Shown: positions 46,683-61,718, counted from the stretch's first letter. The stretch: 64,000 bases of DNA from Stramonita haemastoma (GCA_030674155.1 CM060317.1:89905537-89969536); one strand, 5' to 3'. Numbers and translations are program-made. Notes: a model not told the origin generated them from the letters alone.

Positions 46683-47543
46683 GGCACCCTTGTGTATATA
46701 GTTAAAGTGATGTACATCATTCTCTGCAACATGAAGAATGAGTTGTGGCAGGGGAAAAGTAAAGCACAATAATATCACTGACAACACTCTGAAAAAGGCC
46801 AACAGAAGACAACGACAGAAATGCCACACTCTACTCAGAAAAAAAACCACGGCCAATACAAGACAGCGGGCAGGGGGGTAGGGAGGGGGGGGGGGCAATA
46901 TCAAACAGCTGTAACAGCCAGCCTAGAGTTTCTTTCTTTCCTCCATGTAAAAGCAGGAGACAGTAGTGGTATCCAGTTTCCCTGGCTACATCTCCGATCG
47001 GTGTGCTGTCCATATGTAGCCTGCATTCTTTTCTCACGAGGCACTTTCCTTCTCTTTGCTTATCTGACATATTCGCTGGCCCCCACAACACAACACTACT
47101 CTACTCTACACTACACGACAGTATACCGCATCTGAGGAACTGACTGTTCAGATGCTTTCAGCCTTGTGTTCCCTGCATCGTCAAGGGGATAGATAAATAG
47201 ATGGATAGATAGATGTATTCCTTTCTCTGTGATGTGGCTGCAAGATGCTGGGTGATAATGGTGTGTTTAGACACTCTCCCTTTTGGTTACGGTAATTTAC
47301 TTCAGCTTCGCCGGGGTTCCTGCCTCCTTGAAAGAAAGCAGTTGTGTTGTTTTCAGTTCCAACATGATCACGTCACTTATCTCCCCGTTTCCTCTGCTTC
47401 CTTATCTGTCAGTCTTATCAGTCAGGGGGAGGCAATTTGAGAAAAAAACGTCTTGTCTTGGATTGTGGTTGATTATTGACAGTTTACCATCATTTTCTGG
47501 TCTTGTAGAAAAAAGCAAATTTTGGGACAGTTCTGTGGTGTGG

Positions 47544-47549
<6 letters not shown>

Positions 47550-47629
<80 letters not shown>

Positions 47630-48380
47630 ATATACAGTGATGTATTCTTATTGGCCGGTCTGTTGTGAAATCCAAAACTGAAAGTATGTGAGCAACACGA
47701 AACAAAACAAAATAAAAGAAGACAAAACAGAATAAAAAGCAAAATTAACTCCCAACCCATGGCCTATACCAAACCACCCTCCACCCCTCCCAAAAAAAAA
47801 AACCCCGACAGAAGCAACAATCCGTCTCCCTTTCCCAGGCAAAAAAACACAACAACAAACCAACAGAAAAAACCCAAACGGGATTTGACACAAATTGCCA
47901 AAGCCAGGGCAGTTTCGGGCTTATCTAAAACGAGAGTGACAGCACAAGCAGAGTAGATGGGTTTTGAGGTCCATCGGCCATGACAGGGAATTCTGCAGAT
48001 TATCACACAGCTGCCAGCTTCAAACACAGCCAGCAACCGCTAAAGAGGAAGTGATGAGAAAGAAAAACAGAAAGAAGAAAAAGACAAGTATCTGTCGCCA
48101 CTGCTCCTCATTTCTTCTCGTTGTTAATGAGAATACAAAAAGGATACAGACAAATGTAGCCCAGCCACAGCCTGTCTCCCCGCCTACTCGTGGGCCCATT
48201 TTGGCAGGTTACACATGGAATTATCGTTAGCTTGACTATCAAGAATGGTGCAAAAGTCTTGTGCTGTCTTTTGTTGTGGTTTGTACATTTTTGATTGCAT
48301 AAATTGATGCTTCACGTCATGTCAGTTTGCCAACTTTTCTCACTATTTCATATATATATATATATAATATAATATATATA

Positions 48381-48425
<45 letters not shown>

Positions 48426-48435
48426 ATATATATAA

Positions 48436-48476
<41 letters not shown>
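47550..48476. repeat. (AT)n tracts and adjacent (CA)n
   Basis: (AT)n 47550-47635 and 48350-48434, the latter running into (CA)n 48436-48476. The intervening 47640-48350 is single-copy with no gene recognised. Confidence 0.9.
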
Positions 48477-48477
<1 letters not shown>

Positions 48478-49202
48478 CTCAGTATAACAGACCATAACGG
48501 CTCCAGTACCTGAGCCAGGTTTGTAGCGGCCCTCAGTCTTTCCTTTTTCCCTCCAGGTATTGTCAAACAAATTATTCCCTCCCCATGTTTGCGCAAGATG
48601 GCGCACACAATAATCGTACGCTAAGAACTTGTTCCATGGTAATTTACTCCCATCTTCGCTGGTGTTCCTACACAGAGAAGAAGAAGTCCCAGATTTGAAC
48701 CGCAAAACAGCAGCGAGTCAATCATCCCGCCACATTCTTTGCACGCAAGCATTATCTCCACATCAAACGCGCGGAGGAACGAGGCGTACATAATATCTAT
48801 CACCTCCACTCCACTTCTGACACTCCAGTTATCGCCTGCCATACACAGACGAGATGGGCTCACTTCCTGTTTTTAATCGGGATTTTTTTTTAGGGCGGTC
48901 TGTCTAAAATGAGAATGAAACAGGAAGCGTGAATTTCTGTTGTTGCTGTTGTTGTTTTTTGAGAGCCATTGTCTCTGAGGGAAGATTTTTTTGGAAGGGT
49001 TGTCAGGTTTTGTCAGCTTCAGTGATGATGGTAGATGACACGTGAAAAGGAAATGATTTGAAAAAGAGGGGAGGGGGTGGGGGCTAGTAAAGGGGGGGGG
49101 GGGTAGGTGCGTGGAAACTCATGATGGTTCCAGGTGTTCCAATTCCTCTCGTTTCCTTTTTAAACCGATGACAGTTCTACCTGAAAGGCATAGTTTAAAA
49201 AT

Positions 49203-49259
49203 CACACACACACTCGCACACACACACACGCACGCACGCAACACACACACACACACACA

Positions 49260-49333
<74 letters not shown>
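49203..49333. repeat. (CA)n
   Basis: CA dinucleotides with ACGC variants at the left edge. Confidence 0.95.
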
Positions 49334-49336
<3 letters not shown>

Positions 49337-49779
49337 GTATTTCACTGCTGCTATATGGTCACAAGTCATAAAGGAAAAAAATTCACCATGAATTTTGAAA
49401 CATTAATTATTCTCAATGTGGATGGTCAGATATCATAATTATTTCCGAAGGGATGGTGGTGTGAGTTGGGGGGGGGGGGGGGGGGGCTGTCAATTTAAAT
49501 AGCATCCCCACCTTCTGGAATATTATATCTGCCACGACTTCTCTCTTTACCTCTCTTTGTTTTCTGCCGTTCCTTCTATTCCTGTCACACACCTTCTTGT
49601 CTGTTTTCTGCCTTCTTGGTCATTTCTCTGCTTTTTTCTGGAAGGGCTCACATTGTGCTGTTTTTCATAGGTTTTTTTTTCCAAAAGAAAAATACATAAA
49701 AAACAAAGACAACCAACAAGATTTAAAAAAATTACCGGCAAACTGTACAGCTGTGAACAATTTGATGTGGCAACTCTTC

Positions 49780-51216
49780 TCTTGGCTCTTCTCTTCTCCT
49801 CTCCTCTCTTTTCTGCTCTTCTCCTCTCCTCTCTCTCTCTTCTTCTGCTCTTCTCCTCTCCTCTCTTCTCTTTCTTCTCCTCTCTTCTCTCCTCTCTTCT
49901 CTCTTCTCTTCTCCTCTTTCTCTCCCAGTACCTCACCCTCACACAGCCCCAGCTGCACATCATCGGAAGAAAGCCCTGGCACTGATCAGGTCCACAAACA
50001 TGGCCCAGGTCTGAACCCCCATCCCCTGTCACACATCCGCGTGGCGCCGATCTGCCAATAATGACGTGTGCAGAGCAACAGGACCCGGGCAGCGTGTAAC
50101 AATGCCTTGAATGCAACAACAAGACTGACAAGAAACAGGGCGCACAACACTTGCATCAATACCTCTGTCCGCAAAACGCTTGCAGTCCTGACAGCGGAAC
50201 TGGAAGGTGGCGGAAAGAAGGGGTTGTGTTTGTTGTGTTAGGGGGGGGGGGGAGGGAGGGGGTCAGATTGCTGTGCAGGGCTCCCGCTGCTCAGGCGCTA
50301 GGGGAGAGAGAAGGGAGACAGGTCATGATCGGAAACTTCTGCTGCTTTGTCTCTTTGTTTCAAAGGAGATTTAGATGTAGAGGATAGATGATTTCAGGGT
50401 GTTTGCTTTCTTGTACAGAAAAAGTCTGGGATTGCCATGGGAGCAAAATATGAAGGGCTCTTGACTTCTGCGGGGAAAAACAAACTGAAGTGGTACGGGC
50501 ATGTCAAACGATCATCCTGACTGGCCAAGTCTGTTTTACAGGGAACCATACAAGGAGAGAGGAAGAGGCAGACAGAGAAAATGGTGGAAAGACAACATCA
50601 GAGGGTGGACCAGCCTTGAGTGGAATGACATACTGGTGAATGCTGAGAACCGTGAGGATTGGAGGAAGCTGGTTACAAAGTCTTCAGCAGTGCCCCAAGG
50701 GTTGACCAAAATATGGGACAGGTGAAAGTGAAGAAGGGGAGAGAAGCAGAACAATGAGCTTTGTAGGTTCAGTGCTATGTTTACGTCTGCATTGGTTCCA
50801 TATGTGTTCAATGATTTTATGAGAATAGTTTCCTTAAATTTATTTGTTTGTGCATGCGTGTGTGTGCATTTGTGTGTGTGTACCCCTGCGGGGGTAGATG
50901 CACAGATGTACACTAGTGTCATTGCCTGTGCACAGCACGAGCGCGTGTATGTATGTGTGTGTGTGTTTGTGTGAGGGAGAGACAGACAGAAAGACAGATA
51001 AAGAGAGAATTAAGTGTAAGGTAGTAGGTCATAAGAATGCATTTGTTCTTTTTTTTTCATGTGTACCCATTGATAACAAAGGATGAGTATCTCTATTTCT
51101 CTCTGGTTTAGAGCCAGTGGGCTGAGAAAGTTACTCAAGGATTATCAAACAGGGTTGAAATTAAACTACTCAAATCTTACAAACCATCCAGAACACATCC
51201 ACACACACACCACGCA

Positions 51217-51298
<82 letters not shown>

Positions 51299-52970
51299 CA
51301 CACCACACCACACACACGAGCCTCCAAATCCCCTATTCCCTCTCTCTCCCCACTGCCTTGCCACTTCCTTTTGGCTGCCTGGCACTTTTCCCTCTGTTTT
51401 TTTCCATATGGTTTTTACTGTCATACTGCACGTACTGAGGCATCCACAGAAATAAAAACCACTTTGCTGTGAAAAACGAATCTCTGACACAAAACTCATG
51501 TCATCTTGCACCAATGTGGAATGGTTGAATTTTTTTCACCAAACACTGTACCCCCTCACTCCTGTTCTGTCTAGCAATATGCATGGGCGGGTCAGCACTG
51601 TAGGGACACAAGCAATCCTCATTTAATGACCATTTCCAACTTTCTCGTGACCACCTGGTATTGCTCTAGGTCAGCAATCCCAAAAAGTAAATGCATAGTG
51701 CATTTTTATGCTTTAAAGATGTGTGAAAATCAACAACAAAAAAGCTGACTAGTGCTCTATAGAATGACCGGCATGGAAATACAGCAGAGTAACTTTTAAT
51801 AGCCCCATCCCACCAACATCCATCACATCCTCATTTCCCCATCTCCTCCATCCCCCACCACCCCTGCCCCACCGCTCCCCTCTTCAAGACAAGATCATGA
51901 ATAGCCAGCACCTGTATTTTACCTACAGGCCATCACTCAGGCATGTTGCTGTGACCCTGCAGCCATGACAGCACATTTGAAGACAACAACACAGCTCTTC
52001 CTTCAGCTGTATACTTTTTGTAAGGCATCAAAGACTTCAAGCATCAATCTCGAGCGATCTGTTCAGATCTACAAGCAAACTCCACCTCTCACCCTTCAGC
52101 TGTTCTTTTAGTGCCCTATCTCACTGTCATCTTCTTGATGACAGACCACAACCTGTACCCTGATACTGGTCCCAACATCTCTACCTTGATCGCAAGAGGA
52201 AAGTTAAGCACTCCTCACACTTGGCCTCTTTCTTCTGTCCAACAGATCACAAAGAGATCGCTCAAGACTCATCAAGGATGTCCTTGTCTCCTTTCTCTAA
52301 CGTCACAACCTCAATCTCCCGCACTCTCATCTCAATGGCATGGCCTGCCCGATGTTGCGTACTCTTACATTGCATGTTTTATTTCTGAAGCGGTTCAGAT
52401 TTGAAACACACCTTCCAGACGACTGGGCGCGAGACAACAGCTCCTTGATGCGCAAGAGGAAGAGGACACTCACCTACTTGGCTTTTCTTTCTGCCAAAGA
52501 GTCTTAAAGGATATTACGCTAAGTCTAGATGAATTGTGGTCTGGAACTCCTTTTCTTCTGCCCCCCCCCACCACAAACACAATGCGTGGGCAGTTGATAT
52601 CGAGAGTTAAAGCTGGGACTTAGAATGAAACGAGTTGGTTTTTTCTTTCTTTTTTTTTTGACTTAGTTTTAATTTTGTATGTTTGTTTTGTGTTTCCAGT
52701 TTTGTTTCTTTAGATGTTTGAGTAAACACATCTCTCTCTCATCTGACTGACTGTCTGTCTGTCTGTCTGCTCACTCTCTCTCTCTCTCTCTCTCTCCTCT
52801 CTCACTCCCTACCTCTCTGTCTTTCTCTCTCTCTCCACTCCTCTCTTTCTGTCTTCTGTCTGTTTTTCTTTCTGTGTCTCCCTCTCTCTCTCTCACTCTG
52901 TCTGTACTGTCTGTCTGTCTGTCTGTCTGTCTCTCTGTATTTATTCCCCTCTCTCTCTTTCCATCTCCCA

Positions 52971-53023
<53 letters not shown>

Positions 53024-53500
53024 CATCTCTCTCTCTCCTACTCTCTCTCTCTCTCTCTCTCTCTGGGTGGTCTTAGAGAAATGAAATGGGCGGAAAAGAA
53101 AACTTCTCAGCAGGAATGTAATCGGCCAGTGGCCGGCACACAGTGGCCATGCCCATCCTGAGGACTGCAGAAGGGATCAGGGCCACAGCTGACTGACTGA
53201 TGACTGACTGACTGACTGTGACCAAGCCACACACTGCAGGGTAACTCTCCATGGAATGAAATATCCACCGTCCCCTATCTCTTTCACTACCTGCAGTCTC
53301 TCTTAAAATTAAGCAAAAAGGAAGGAAGGCAGGCAGGAAGACAGAAAGGAACGAAGGAAGGAAGGAAGGGAGGGAAGAAGAAGAAACAAAGAAGATGAAA
53401 AATAATGAACAAAGTGAGAAATATAGGATGGAAGGGCAGTGGGGAAAAAGCAGACAGGCAGAAAGAAAGAAAGGAAGAACAGACAGACAGACAAAGAGAA
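49780..53500 (+). repeat. Inverted duplication, arm A
   Basis: Collinear with the reverse complement of arm B. Anchors: 49926-50430 with 61935-62440; 50765-50860 with 61800-61900; 51200-51317 CA with 60786-60892 GT; 51885-52045 with 60415-60580; 52735-53064 with 59425-59690; 53064-53245 with 59225-59425. Single-copy anchors look very similar while the microsatellites differ in length. A LINE relic (50437-50725) is specific to this arm. Confidence 0.85.
50437..50725 (+). pseudogene. LINE reverse-transcriptase tail in palindrome arm A
   Basis: KNKLKWYGHVKRSS, a stop/frameshift, then LAKSV..., QRKWWKDNIRGWTSLEWNDI and NREDWRKLVTKSSAVPQGLT. This is the standard C-terminus of a common non-LTR ORF2. 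It is absent from the matching position of arm B (near 61935). Confidence 0.8.
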
Positions 53501-54230
53501 CGAAAGAAATCATCCCCCCTCCATATCCATGCCTCTAACCAAAAAAGTATAATGAACAGGTAGTGAGACAATCCCCTTCCATGTTCATTTCGCTCTTAAC
53601 TACTCGTTTATTCATCACTTGTTTAAAAGAAAAGGAAAACTTAAAGAGCATTCTTACTTGTTACCTTTTAAGCAAAGTCTTTAGAATAGAAACAGAGGGG
53701 ATTTAAAAAAAGTATTTCCAAAAATGCGTTTGGGGTTGAACCGTAATGTACAACACAAAGCCCTTCTCTTGCTACAGACACTATAACTGCTGCATTTCTG
53801 TCAGTGTTATCAAAAAGGGGAACACTCTTGTCAGTTTTCGAGGATATCAAGGATACCCGGGATATTGGAGGATAGCCCAGACTACTCTAATTTGTGGAGT
53901 TTGCATGTCAGAAATACTTTAAGTAGTTAGGGCCAGTGTCAGAGTGGTACATGCCACGTAAACACGATTTGTCAAATTTCAATTGAAGTGTACACATGAA
54001 CAGAAGGAGCACAGGGTGAGACTGACCATCAGAAAGAAAGGACAGGGCGCTGGCTGACAGAGCAGATAGGCCAGAAACACATCGTAAACTGATGGTAGGT
54101 AGCCTATCCTACACCAGTCACTGTCATTTAGAGTCTTCACAACTGGAAACTTCCTGGAGAGCCTGGGCTCAAAGAATAATTGTGTGTACTCAGTCAAGAT
54201 TCCAATCTGTATGTTACATTCACGCATGCA

Positions 54231-54264
54231 CACACACACACACACACACACATACACACACACA

Positions 54265-54320
<56 letters not shown>

Positions 54321-54338
54321 CACACACACACACACACA
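54231..54338. repeat. (CA)n in the palindrome spacer
   Basis: CA dinucleotides with two CC/AA interruptions. Confidence 0.95.
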
Positions 54339-56294
54339 AATTGCCAATGCAAATACTTTGGAATCAAACATGCCTCAAGGGTATTAGGGAGAAATCAGTG
54401 AATCCATCCCCAAAGTCGGAATGCAGCTACCTTCATGGTAGACAAAAATAGTCGCATATGTAAAATCTCACCACTTTGAACCTCGGAGTTCTAGCGAAGA
54501 AACGGGAAAAAAGTCAATCAAAATTAATTGACACCCACTGTTTAAACTCATCCTGAAGGCATTAATCTTTATTTCATGTTAACGTTTGTCGTAATGGCAA
54601 ATTACAAGTCATGGGTATGACCCTGTGTGTGTCAATGTTTAAAAGCATGTTGTGTATGCCTACGCATATGTATATGTACCTGCATGTCCAGATCCGTGTG
54701 AGTATGTAGGGGTGGGGAGGGGGGCGGGAAGAAGGAATGCACATGTCTAACATGTCCACGAATGCATCATTGCAAGTAAGCAGCAGCACCCAAATGACAT
54801 TTACTCATTTCTATGTTCATTATTGTAACACCTTTCCTATACTTTTGTGCCCAATATAATACTTCTCTTTTCTTCCGTCTGCTATGTCTAAAGCTGACGT
54901 TTCCAGACAGTTCACACTCTCCAGTCAAGTACTAATACTGTCCTCGCTCATTTTTTGTTGTTTTCTTCCTTTTCCTTTCGTAGATTTCTTGAAAAACACC
55001 CTGAAAGGTAGATGAATTATATTTGTACTACTAGGAGTCGTGAAGATGTCAGTAAAAGGTCATGAAGATATATATATATATTATATTAATATTTTTATAT
55101 TATTATATTTATATTATATATGATTATATTTTTTTGTGTGTGGGTCGTGCGGTGCGTGGTGTGTGTGTGTGTTGCTAGGCGCATCCACCACGTGCCCCAT
55201 GTCCAAATGTTTATGAAACCTCAGAATGTACTCAACTCCATGAGATCTAAAGCTAGATTGACGAACTTCCATTTGTATTTCAAAGACCATGAAAATACTG
55301 TATAGAATTTTGACTGTTTTTTTCTTGTTCCTCTGTGTCTGATTCTTAGATTTGTTGTCTACGTTTGAAGCTGGCAATCTTCGGCCAGACTGAAGTCTCT
55401 AACAGTCATCGACAATCGTTTTCACCTCGTCTTCTTCATTTATTCTCATTTCAGATAAGTCAAGGAGATGACTGTGACAGCCGGATGTCGACAATTAATA
55501 GCTGGGTATCATGAAAAATGTGGAACTGTCAAGATGGGTTCAGATTTCATTGTTCAGGGACAAAGATGGTGGTATAAACGAATATATGCGAAAATTGTGC
55601 TTGAAAATTGTGTTGAAAGAGTTTGCGTTGATAGCAGAGCACTTGAGAAATCAAACTCGAGAGAAAGACGGGAAATTTTGCCTTGACAATGAAAGCAAAA
55701 TTCAACATAAACTGTCGTTGTGGCATCTTGCATAATTATATTGCATGCCTTTTTGCATGTATGCGAGAGTGTGTAGAACTCGTGCGCGCGCGCGCGCGCG
55801 CGCGCGGTGTGTGTATGTGTGTGTGTGGTGAAGGCGAAGAAAGGGGTATGTTTTTTGAGCCCACGATCGAGAATATCTTCGTAAGGAAAAACATCATATG
55901 GAATGATATATAATTGCTTTTAAAGTCTGAATATTTCCCCTCAATATGCATTTTAAAAAATCCTCTTATTTTGAAATTTACAAGGGATACTTGAAGCTGT
56001 TTATTTCACCAGACACCTCCAAAAACTCTTGCATCATGAATACGGAATTTCAGAACTCATCTTCTTGACTGTGTTCTGTCCTTTTCATTTTAGATAGTGC
56101 GCAAGACAGAAATCTAGTCCGGAAGTCAACCAAATTGCCTTCCGGTATGGCAAAAGCTGCCAATGAGCTGTCAGGAGTGCTGTTCAGATAACACTATGTG
56201 TTCACTGTTCTTTGTTAGTCAGAGGATTAGAAATGTATGAAAAGAAAATGCCAGAATGATTGAGTCTGGCATTGTGCTGTTTTAGAAACCACAG

Positions 56295-56295
<1 letters not shown>

Positions 56296-56326
<31 letters not shown>

Positions 56327-56450
56327 GGTTGTTGTTGTTGTTGTTGTTTTCTTCTTCTTCTTCTTCTTCTTCTTCTCTTCTTCTTCTTCTTCTTCTTCTT
56401 CTTTCTTCTTCTTCTTCTTCTTCTTCTTCTTTTCCATCCCCCTCCTTCTT
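56296..56450. repeat. GTT then TTC trinucleotide tracts
   Basis: (GTT)n to 56347, then (TTC)n with small phase slips. Confidence 0.95.
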
Positions 56451-57035
56451 ATTATTTTATCTTCTTCTTTAAAGAAAACACCAACAAAGCTGGTGGCAAT
56501 CTCAAAAGAAAAGCAAGAGCGTTTGTTTTTTTGTTTGTTTCTTACACGTTGTTATCGCTTAGCATTATACATCAACATCACAGAGAATCTCTAAGATAAC
56601 ACAAGCTGAGCACAGAGCAGGTTGAAGGAGACTGTAATTGCTTCCAATGACATCATATACAGGCACCCTTTTTCTGTGCTGTAGTTCACAGGCAGCGCGA
56701 GTATACCTGTTTTAAGTTATGTGCCTTGTTTTTTTTCGTGAGAAAAACTGAAATTGTCTCCCCTATTTATTATTCGAAAACGTTTGGTTCGACACTACTA
56801 GCTATATGTATGCCAATATATTTTCAGAGGAAAAACAGAAAATACATGGTTACAGAAACAAAATTCAGCACTAGGGTCAGGTTTATCCATGAAATGCAAC
56901 TTGTCGAGAGATTATGTGAACGCTGTGAAGACTGCAATTTGGTGATATTTCACAAGCTTGACTTCTTGTTTTGACAGTTTCGGATATTTATTTTTATGAC
57001 CATAATGTTTATATTGAATTGTATTTGATTGCATT

Positions 57036-57330
57036 GTATACCACTTAAGAAAGAAAGAAAGAAGAAAACACTGCATGTGATGAGACTGGAATGAGAGAGA
57101 AGTGAAATTTGCAGCACTGAAATGACTATAGTGGAGATGAGAAGCTAAAACAAAATCAGAAAAAAACAGGAAAAGCAATAAAGAAAGGGGAAAGCAGAAA
57201 AAAAAGAAGAAAGAAAGTGAGAGAGAAAGAACCGCATGAGATGAGACTGGAATGAGAGAGAAGTGAGAGCTGCAGCACTACAATATCTTGTGGATATGAG
57301 ACGGTAAACAGAAAAACACAGAAAGACGGG
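57036..57330 (+). repeat. ~170-bp diverged direct duplication
   Basis: Both halves contain GATGAGACTGGAATGAGAGA, GAAGTGA, TGCAGCACT and a purine-rich end; they sit in the spacer of the inverted duplication. Confidence 0.75.
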
Positions 57331-57536
57331 AAAAGCCAGAAACAAAGAATTTTGAGATGATAAGAATGAAAGTAAGAAAGAAAGAAAGAAAGGAAACATC
57401 TTTAAAAATACCAACTCTAAATTTCAAAGTAAAGTAAATCAGACATCAAAAGGTTTACTATCTGGAGATAAATGTTATTCTTCTTTTGATGCTGCGTCGC
57501 AGTTTTGATTTCACACAAAAGTGCACCCACAAAGAA

Positions 57537-58160
<624 letters not shown>

Positions 58161-58257
58161 GACGACTACAACGATCATTATATGTACAACGATGATAATG
58201 ATTATTTTCATTTTTCAGGATAATCAGAGAAATGTTTGCGGTCCATCTTTTTGTGTT

Positions 58258-58301
58258 CTTGGTTTTGGTTTTGGTTTTGGTTTTGGTTTTGGTTTGTGGT
58301 G

Positions 58302-58368
<67 letters not shown>

Positions 58369-58390
58369 GTGTGTGTGTGTGTGTGTGTGA
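58258..58390. repeat. (TTTTGG)n next to (GT)n
   Basis: About six GGTTTT hexamers (58258-58295) followed by GT dinucleotides. Confidence 0.95.
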
Positions 58391-59038
58391 AGGCAGAATA
58401 CTTTCTCACATTCTAACACTGAAAGTGTTGTTTAGTCATAAGATAATCACTTCTTACTACACATATACTGACACTGAAACACAAAAAGCGTACTAGCGTA
58501 CACAAATGGCCACATGCAATGGACCCTTTTCACCCAAGTTGACAGAAAAACAAAATAAAATGGCTTGACATGGGCGTAAGGCATATGGTTAGATATGGGT
58601 TTGGATGACTTGTTTCTTACCAAAGTCCCTGGGTAGTTTTGAAGGCAAGAGTGTGTACATAGACGATCTTTGTGTGTGTGTGCAAATCTCATTAAAGCTT
58701 CTATATTGACTACGCTGTGACTGGAGATGCATACTCCTTGATATAGATACAGCCTAGGTTCATGAGGAAAGTGTCCCTCATACAGACTCCAAATTGGCAG
58801 ATACTACACTTCTGTTTTTCTTGTATTCTCTTTTCCTTTCTCTCTGTCTTCCTTCTTACCTTTCTGTTTTTGTTCCTGCCCATCTTTTCTCTTCGTTTTT
58901 TTTTTTTTGCCTTCCTTCCTGCTTTTTCTTTGTTTTCTTTCCTCCCGCTGTGTTTTTCCTTTTCTTTCTCAATTTCACACTCTTTCTTTCCTTCTGTCTG
59001 TCTTTCTTTCTTTATTTCTTTTCTTTGTTCTTTCTTTT

Positions 59039-59102
<64 letters not shown>

Positions 59103-59418
59103 AAGACCCACCTTCCTTCTTTACTTCCTTTCTTCATTTTTTTCTCTCATCTTTCCTATCTTCCTCACTTTTGATACAATAGTTGGGAAGAGAGACGAGG
59201 TAAGAGGTATAGCACAGAGCAGTATTTCATTCCATGGAAAGTTGACCTGCAGTGCCTGGTTTAGGCATCAGTCAGTCAGTCAGTCAGTCAGCTGTGGCCC
59301 TGATCCCTTCTGCAGTGCTCAGGATGGGCATGGCCACTGTGTGCCGGCCACTGGCCGATTACATTTCCTGCTGAGAAGTTTTCTTTTCCGGCCCATTTCA
59401 TTTCCCTATAGACCACCC

Positions 59419-59591
<173 letters not shown>

Positions 59592-59851
59592 GACAGACAG
59601 AACAAGACAGACAGACAGACAAAACAGACAGACACAGACACAGAGATAGACAGATAGACAGACATACAGACAGACAGAGACTAAAATACGCATTTTATTC
59701 AAATGCTTAAGAAGCAAAACTGCCAAAACAAAACAAAACAAAACAAACGAACAAAATGAATTAAAAAAAAACTAGAGCCAACTATTTTGATTCTTTGCTC
59801 CCAGCTTTTAACCTCTTCTCCTGATATCAACCTGCCCCACTGCCATTGTGT

Positions 59852-59882
<31 letters not shown>

Positions 59883-60149
59883 GCCCGCAGAAAGAAAAGG
59901 AGTTTTCCAGACCACATTCTCTTCTTTTGTCTTGCCTGTAATCTCCCTTTAATGGACTCTTTGGCAGAAGAAAAGCCAAGTGGTGCAGTCTTCCTCTTCC
60001 TCTTGCCGCCATCAAGGAGCTGTTGTCTCGGCGCCCAGTTCTGCTCTGCCGCTTACAGGCTGTCTGTCTGTCATCAGATGCTGAACCAGCTCTGCAACTG
60101 AAATAACGGAGGAGGGGCCACTGAGATGGGAGGGGGAGAGACAGAGACA

Positions 60150-60432
60150 GGGAGGATGAAGGCATGATGAGAGAGATGCTTGGAGATTGATGTCTTTGTG
60201 TATCTGGTTAGAGAAAGGAGAGACAGAGAGGATGCGTGATGAGAGAGATGCTTGGAGACAGATTTCTTTGTGTATCTGCTTAGAGAAAGGAGAGACAGAG
60301 AGGATGCGTGATGAGAGAGATGCTTGGAGACAGATTTCTTTGTGTATCTGGTTAGAGAAAGGAGAGACAGAGACAGGGAGGTTGAGGGCATGATGAGAGA
60401 GATGCTTGGAGACAGATATCTTTGTGTATCTG
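60150..60432 (+). repeat. ~65-bp tandem repeat, 4 copies
   Basis: Units share GATGAGAGAGATGCTTGGAG and TTTCTTTGTGTATCTG. They lie in arm B only; arm A keeps a single trace near 52035. Confidence 0.85.
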
Positions 60433-60780
60433 CCTTACAAAAAGTATACAGCTGAAGGAAGAGCTGTGCTGTTGTCTTCAAATCTGCTGCTATGGCTGCA
60501 GGGTCACAACAACATGCGGGAGTGATGGCCAGTAGGTAAAGTGCAGATGCTGGTTATTCATGATCTTGTCTAAAAATGGTGGTGGTGGGAGGGGGGGGGG
60601 GGTGGTGAGGTGATGAGGGTTGAAAGGAGTGGATGAAGACAGGGTGGGTGTTGGTAGGGTGGGGGGCTTAAGGCAGGGGAGGGATGGGAGGTTAGGGAGG
60701 GGGGGGCTTAGGGCAGTGAGGATGGAGGGGTAGGGTGGGGGGTGGAGAGAAAATATATGAGAGATTCCAAGCATGAATGA

Positions 60781-60882
<102 letters not shown>

Positions 60883-61164
60883 TGTGTGTGTGGCGCGCGT
60901 GCGATTTTTTTTATTTTCATGGAATTCGTACATATTTTCCTATCCATTATTGGTTTCACATTGAAAATATTGTTAATGTGTACAGTATTTGATGCTAGAG
61001 AGAAGTGTTCCATTTGACTACATGTATTTTTGTGTTCTCCTAGTAGGTTTGGGAGTTTAAAATTCTGCTTGGTTTGGAGCTTGTTCAATGAGCCTTGTGT
61101 GGCTTTTGCAGTCAGGTGGCTTCAGACCTGACAGACTGAATACAAAAAATAGGCAAACATTTAT

Positions 61165-61533
61165 ATTTATTTATTATTTATTTATTTATTTATTTATTCT
61201 TTTATATCAAGGATAATGGAATAAGCATCCATATGCTTATTTTCATCCAGTCCCCGTGTGTATGCAGTTGTGTAAATATTGTCATCTGTTCCCACTGGCA
61301 CACAATGGCCTACTCTTACGAAAAGCGGAACAGGATTTAATGTGTGCGCAAGATGTTCTGCGTGTGTTCGCACACAGGGCCTGGTTTACAGTCTCATCCC
61401 AAGGACTTTTGGGGAGAGTGGAGTCAGCACTGATGTTAACTCCAGGGGAAAAATCCCCCTCCATCGGGAATCGAACTCGGGTCGTCAAATTGCCAGCACA
61501 ATATTCTGACCACTAAGCTATCCCGTCCCCCAT
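61165..61533 (-). mobile_element. SINE family 1, full length, in palindrome arm B
   Basis: On the minus strand it runs from TAGCTTAGTGG (box A) and GAGTTCGATTCCC (box B) to a long (AAAT)n tail at 61165-61205. It is absent from the equivalent place in arm A. Confidence 0.88.
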
Positions 61534-61718
61534 GACAGGAAAAGCTGGTCTTTGAACAGGCATAATAATTGTATGCATTAAACAAGGCAAAACAGATCTC
61601 AAACGCCTCCTCCTGGCCTATTGAGATAAACCAAGCACTCATTCCCCCCCCCCACCCCCCACATCCCCCCCCCCCACAAACACCACACACACAGACACAC
61701 ATACATACACACACAGAC

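Noticed and set aside
49986..50174. 62-codon frame conserved in both palindrome arms (also 62191-62379)
   Set aside because: The arms are nearly identical here anyway, so conservation of the frame adds no evidence; no domain seen.
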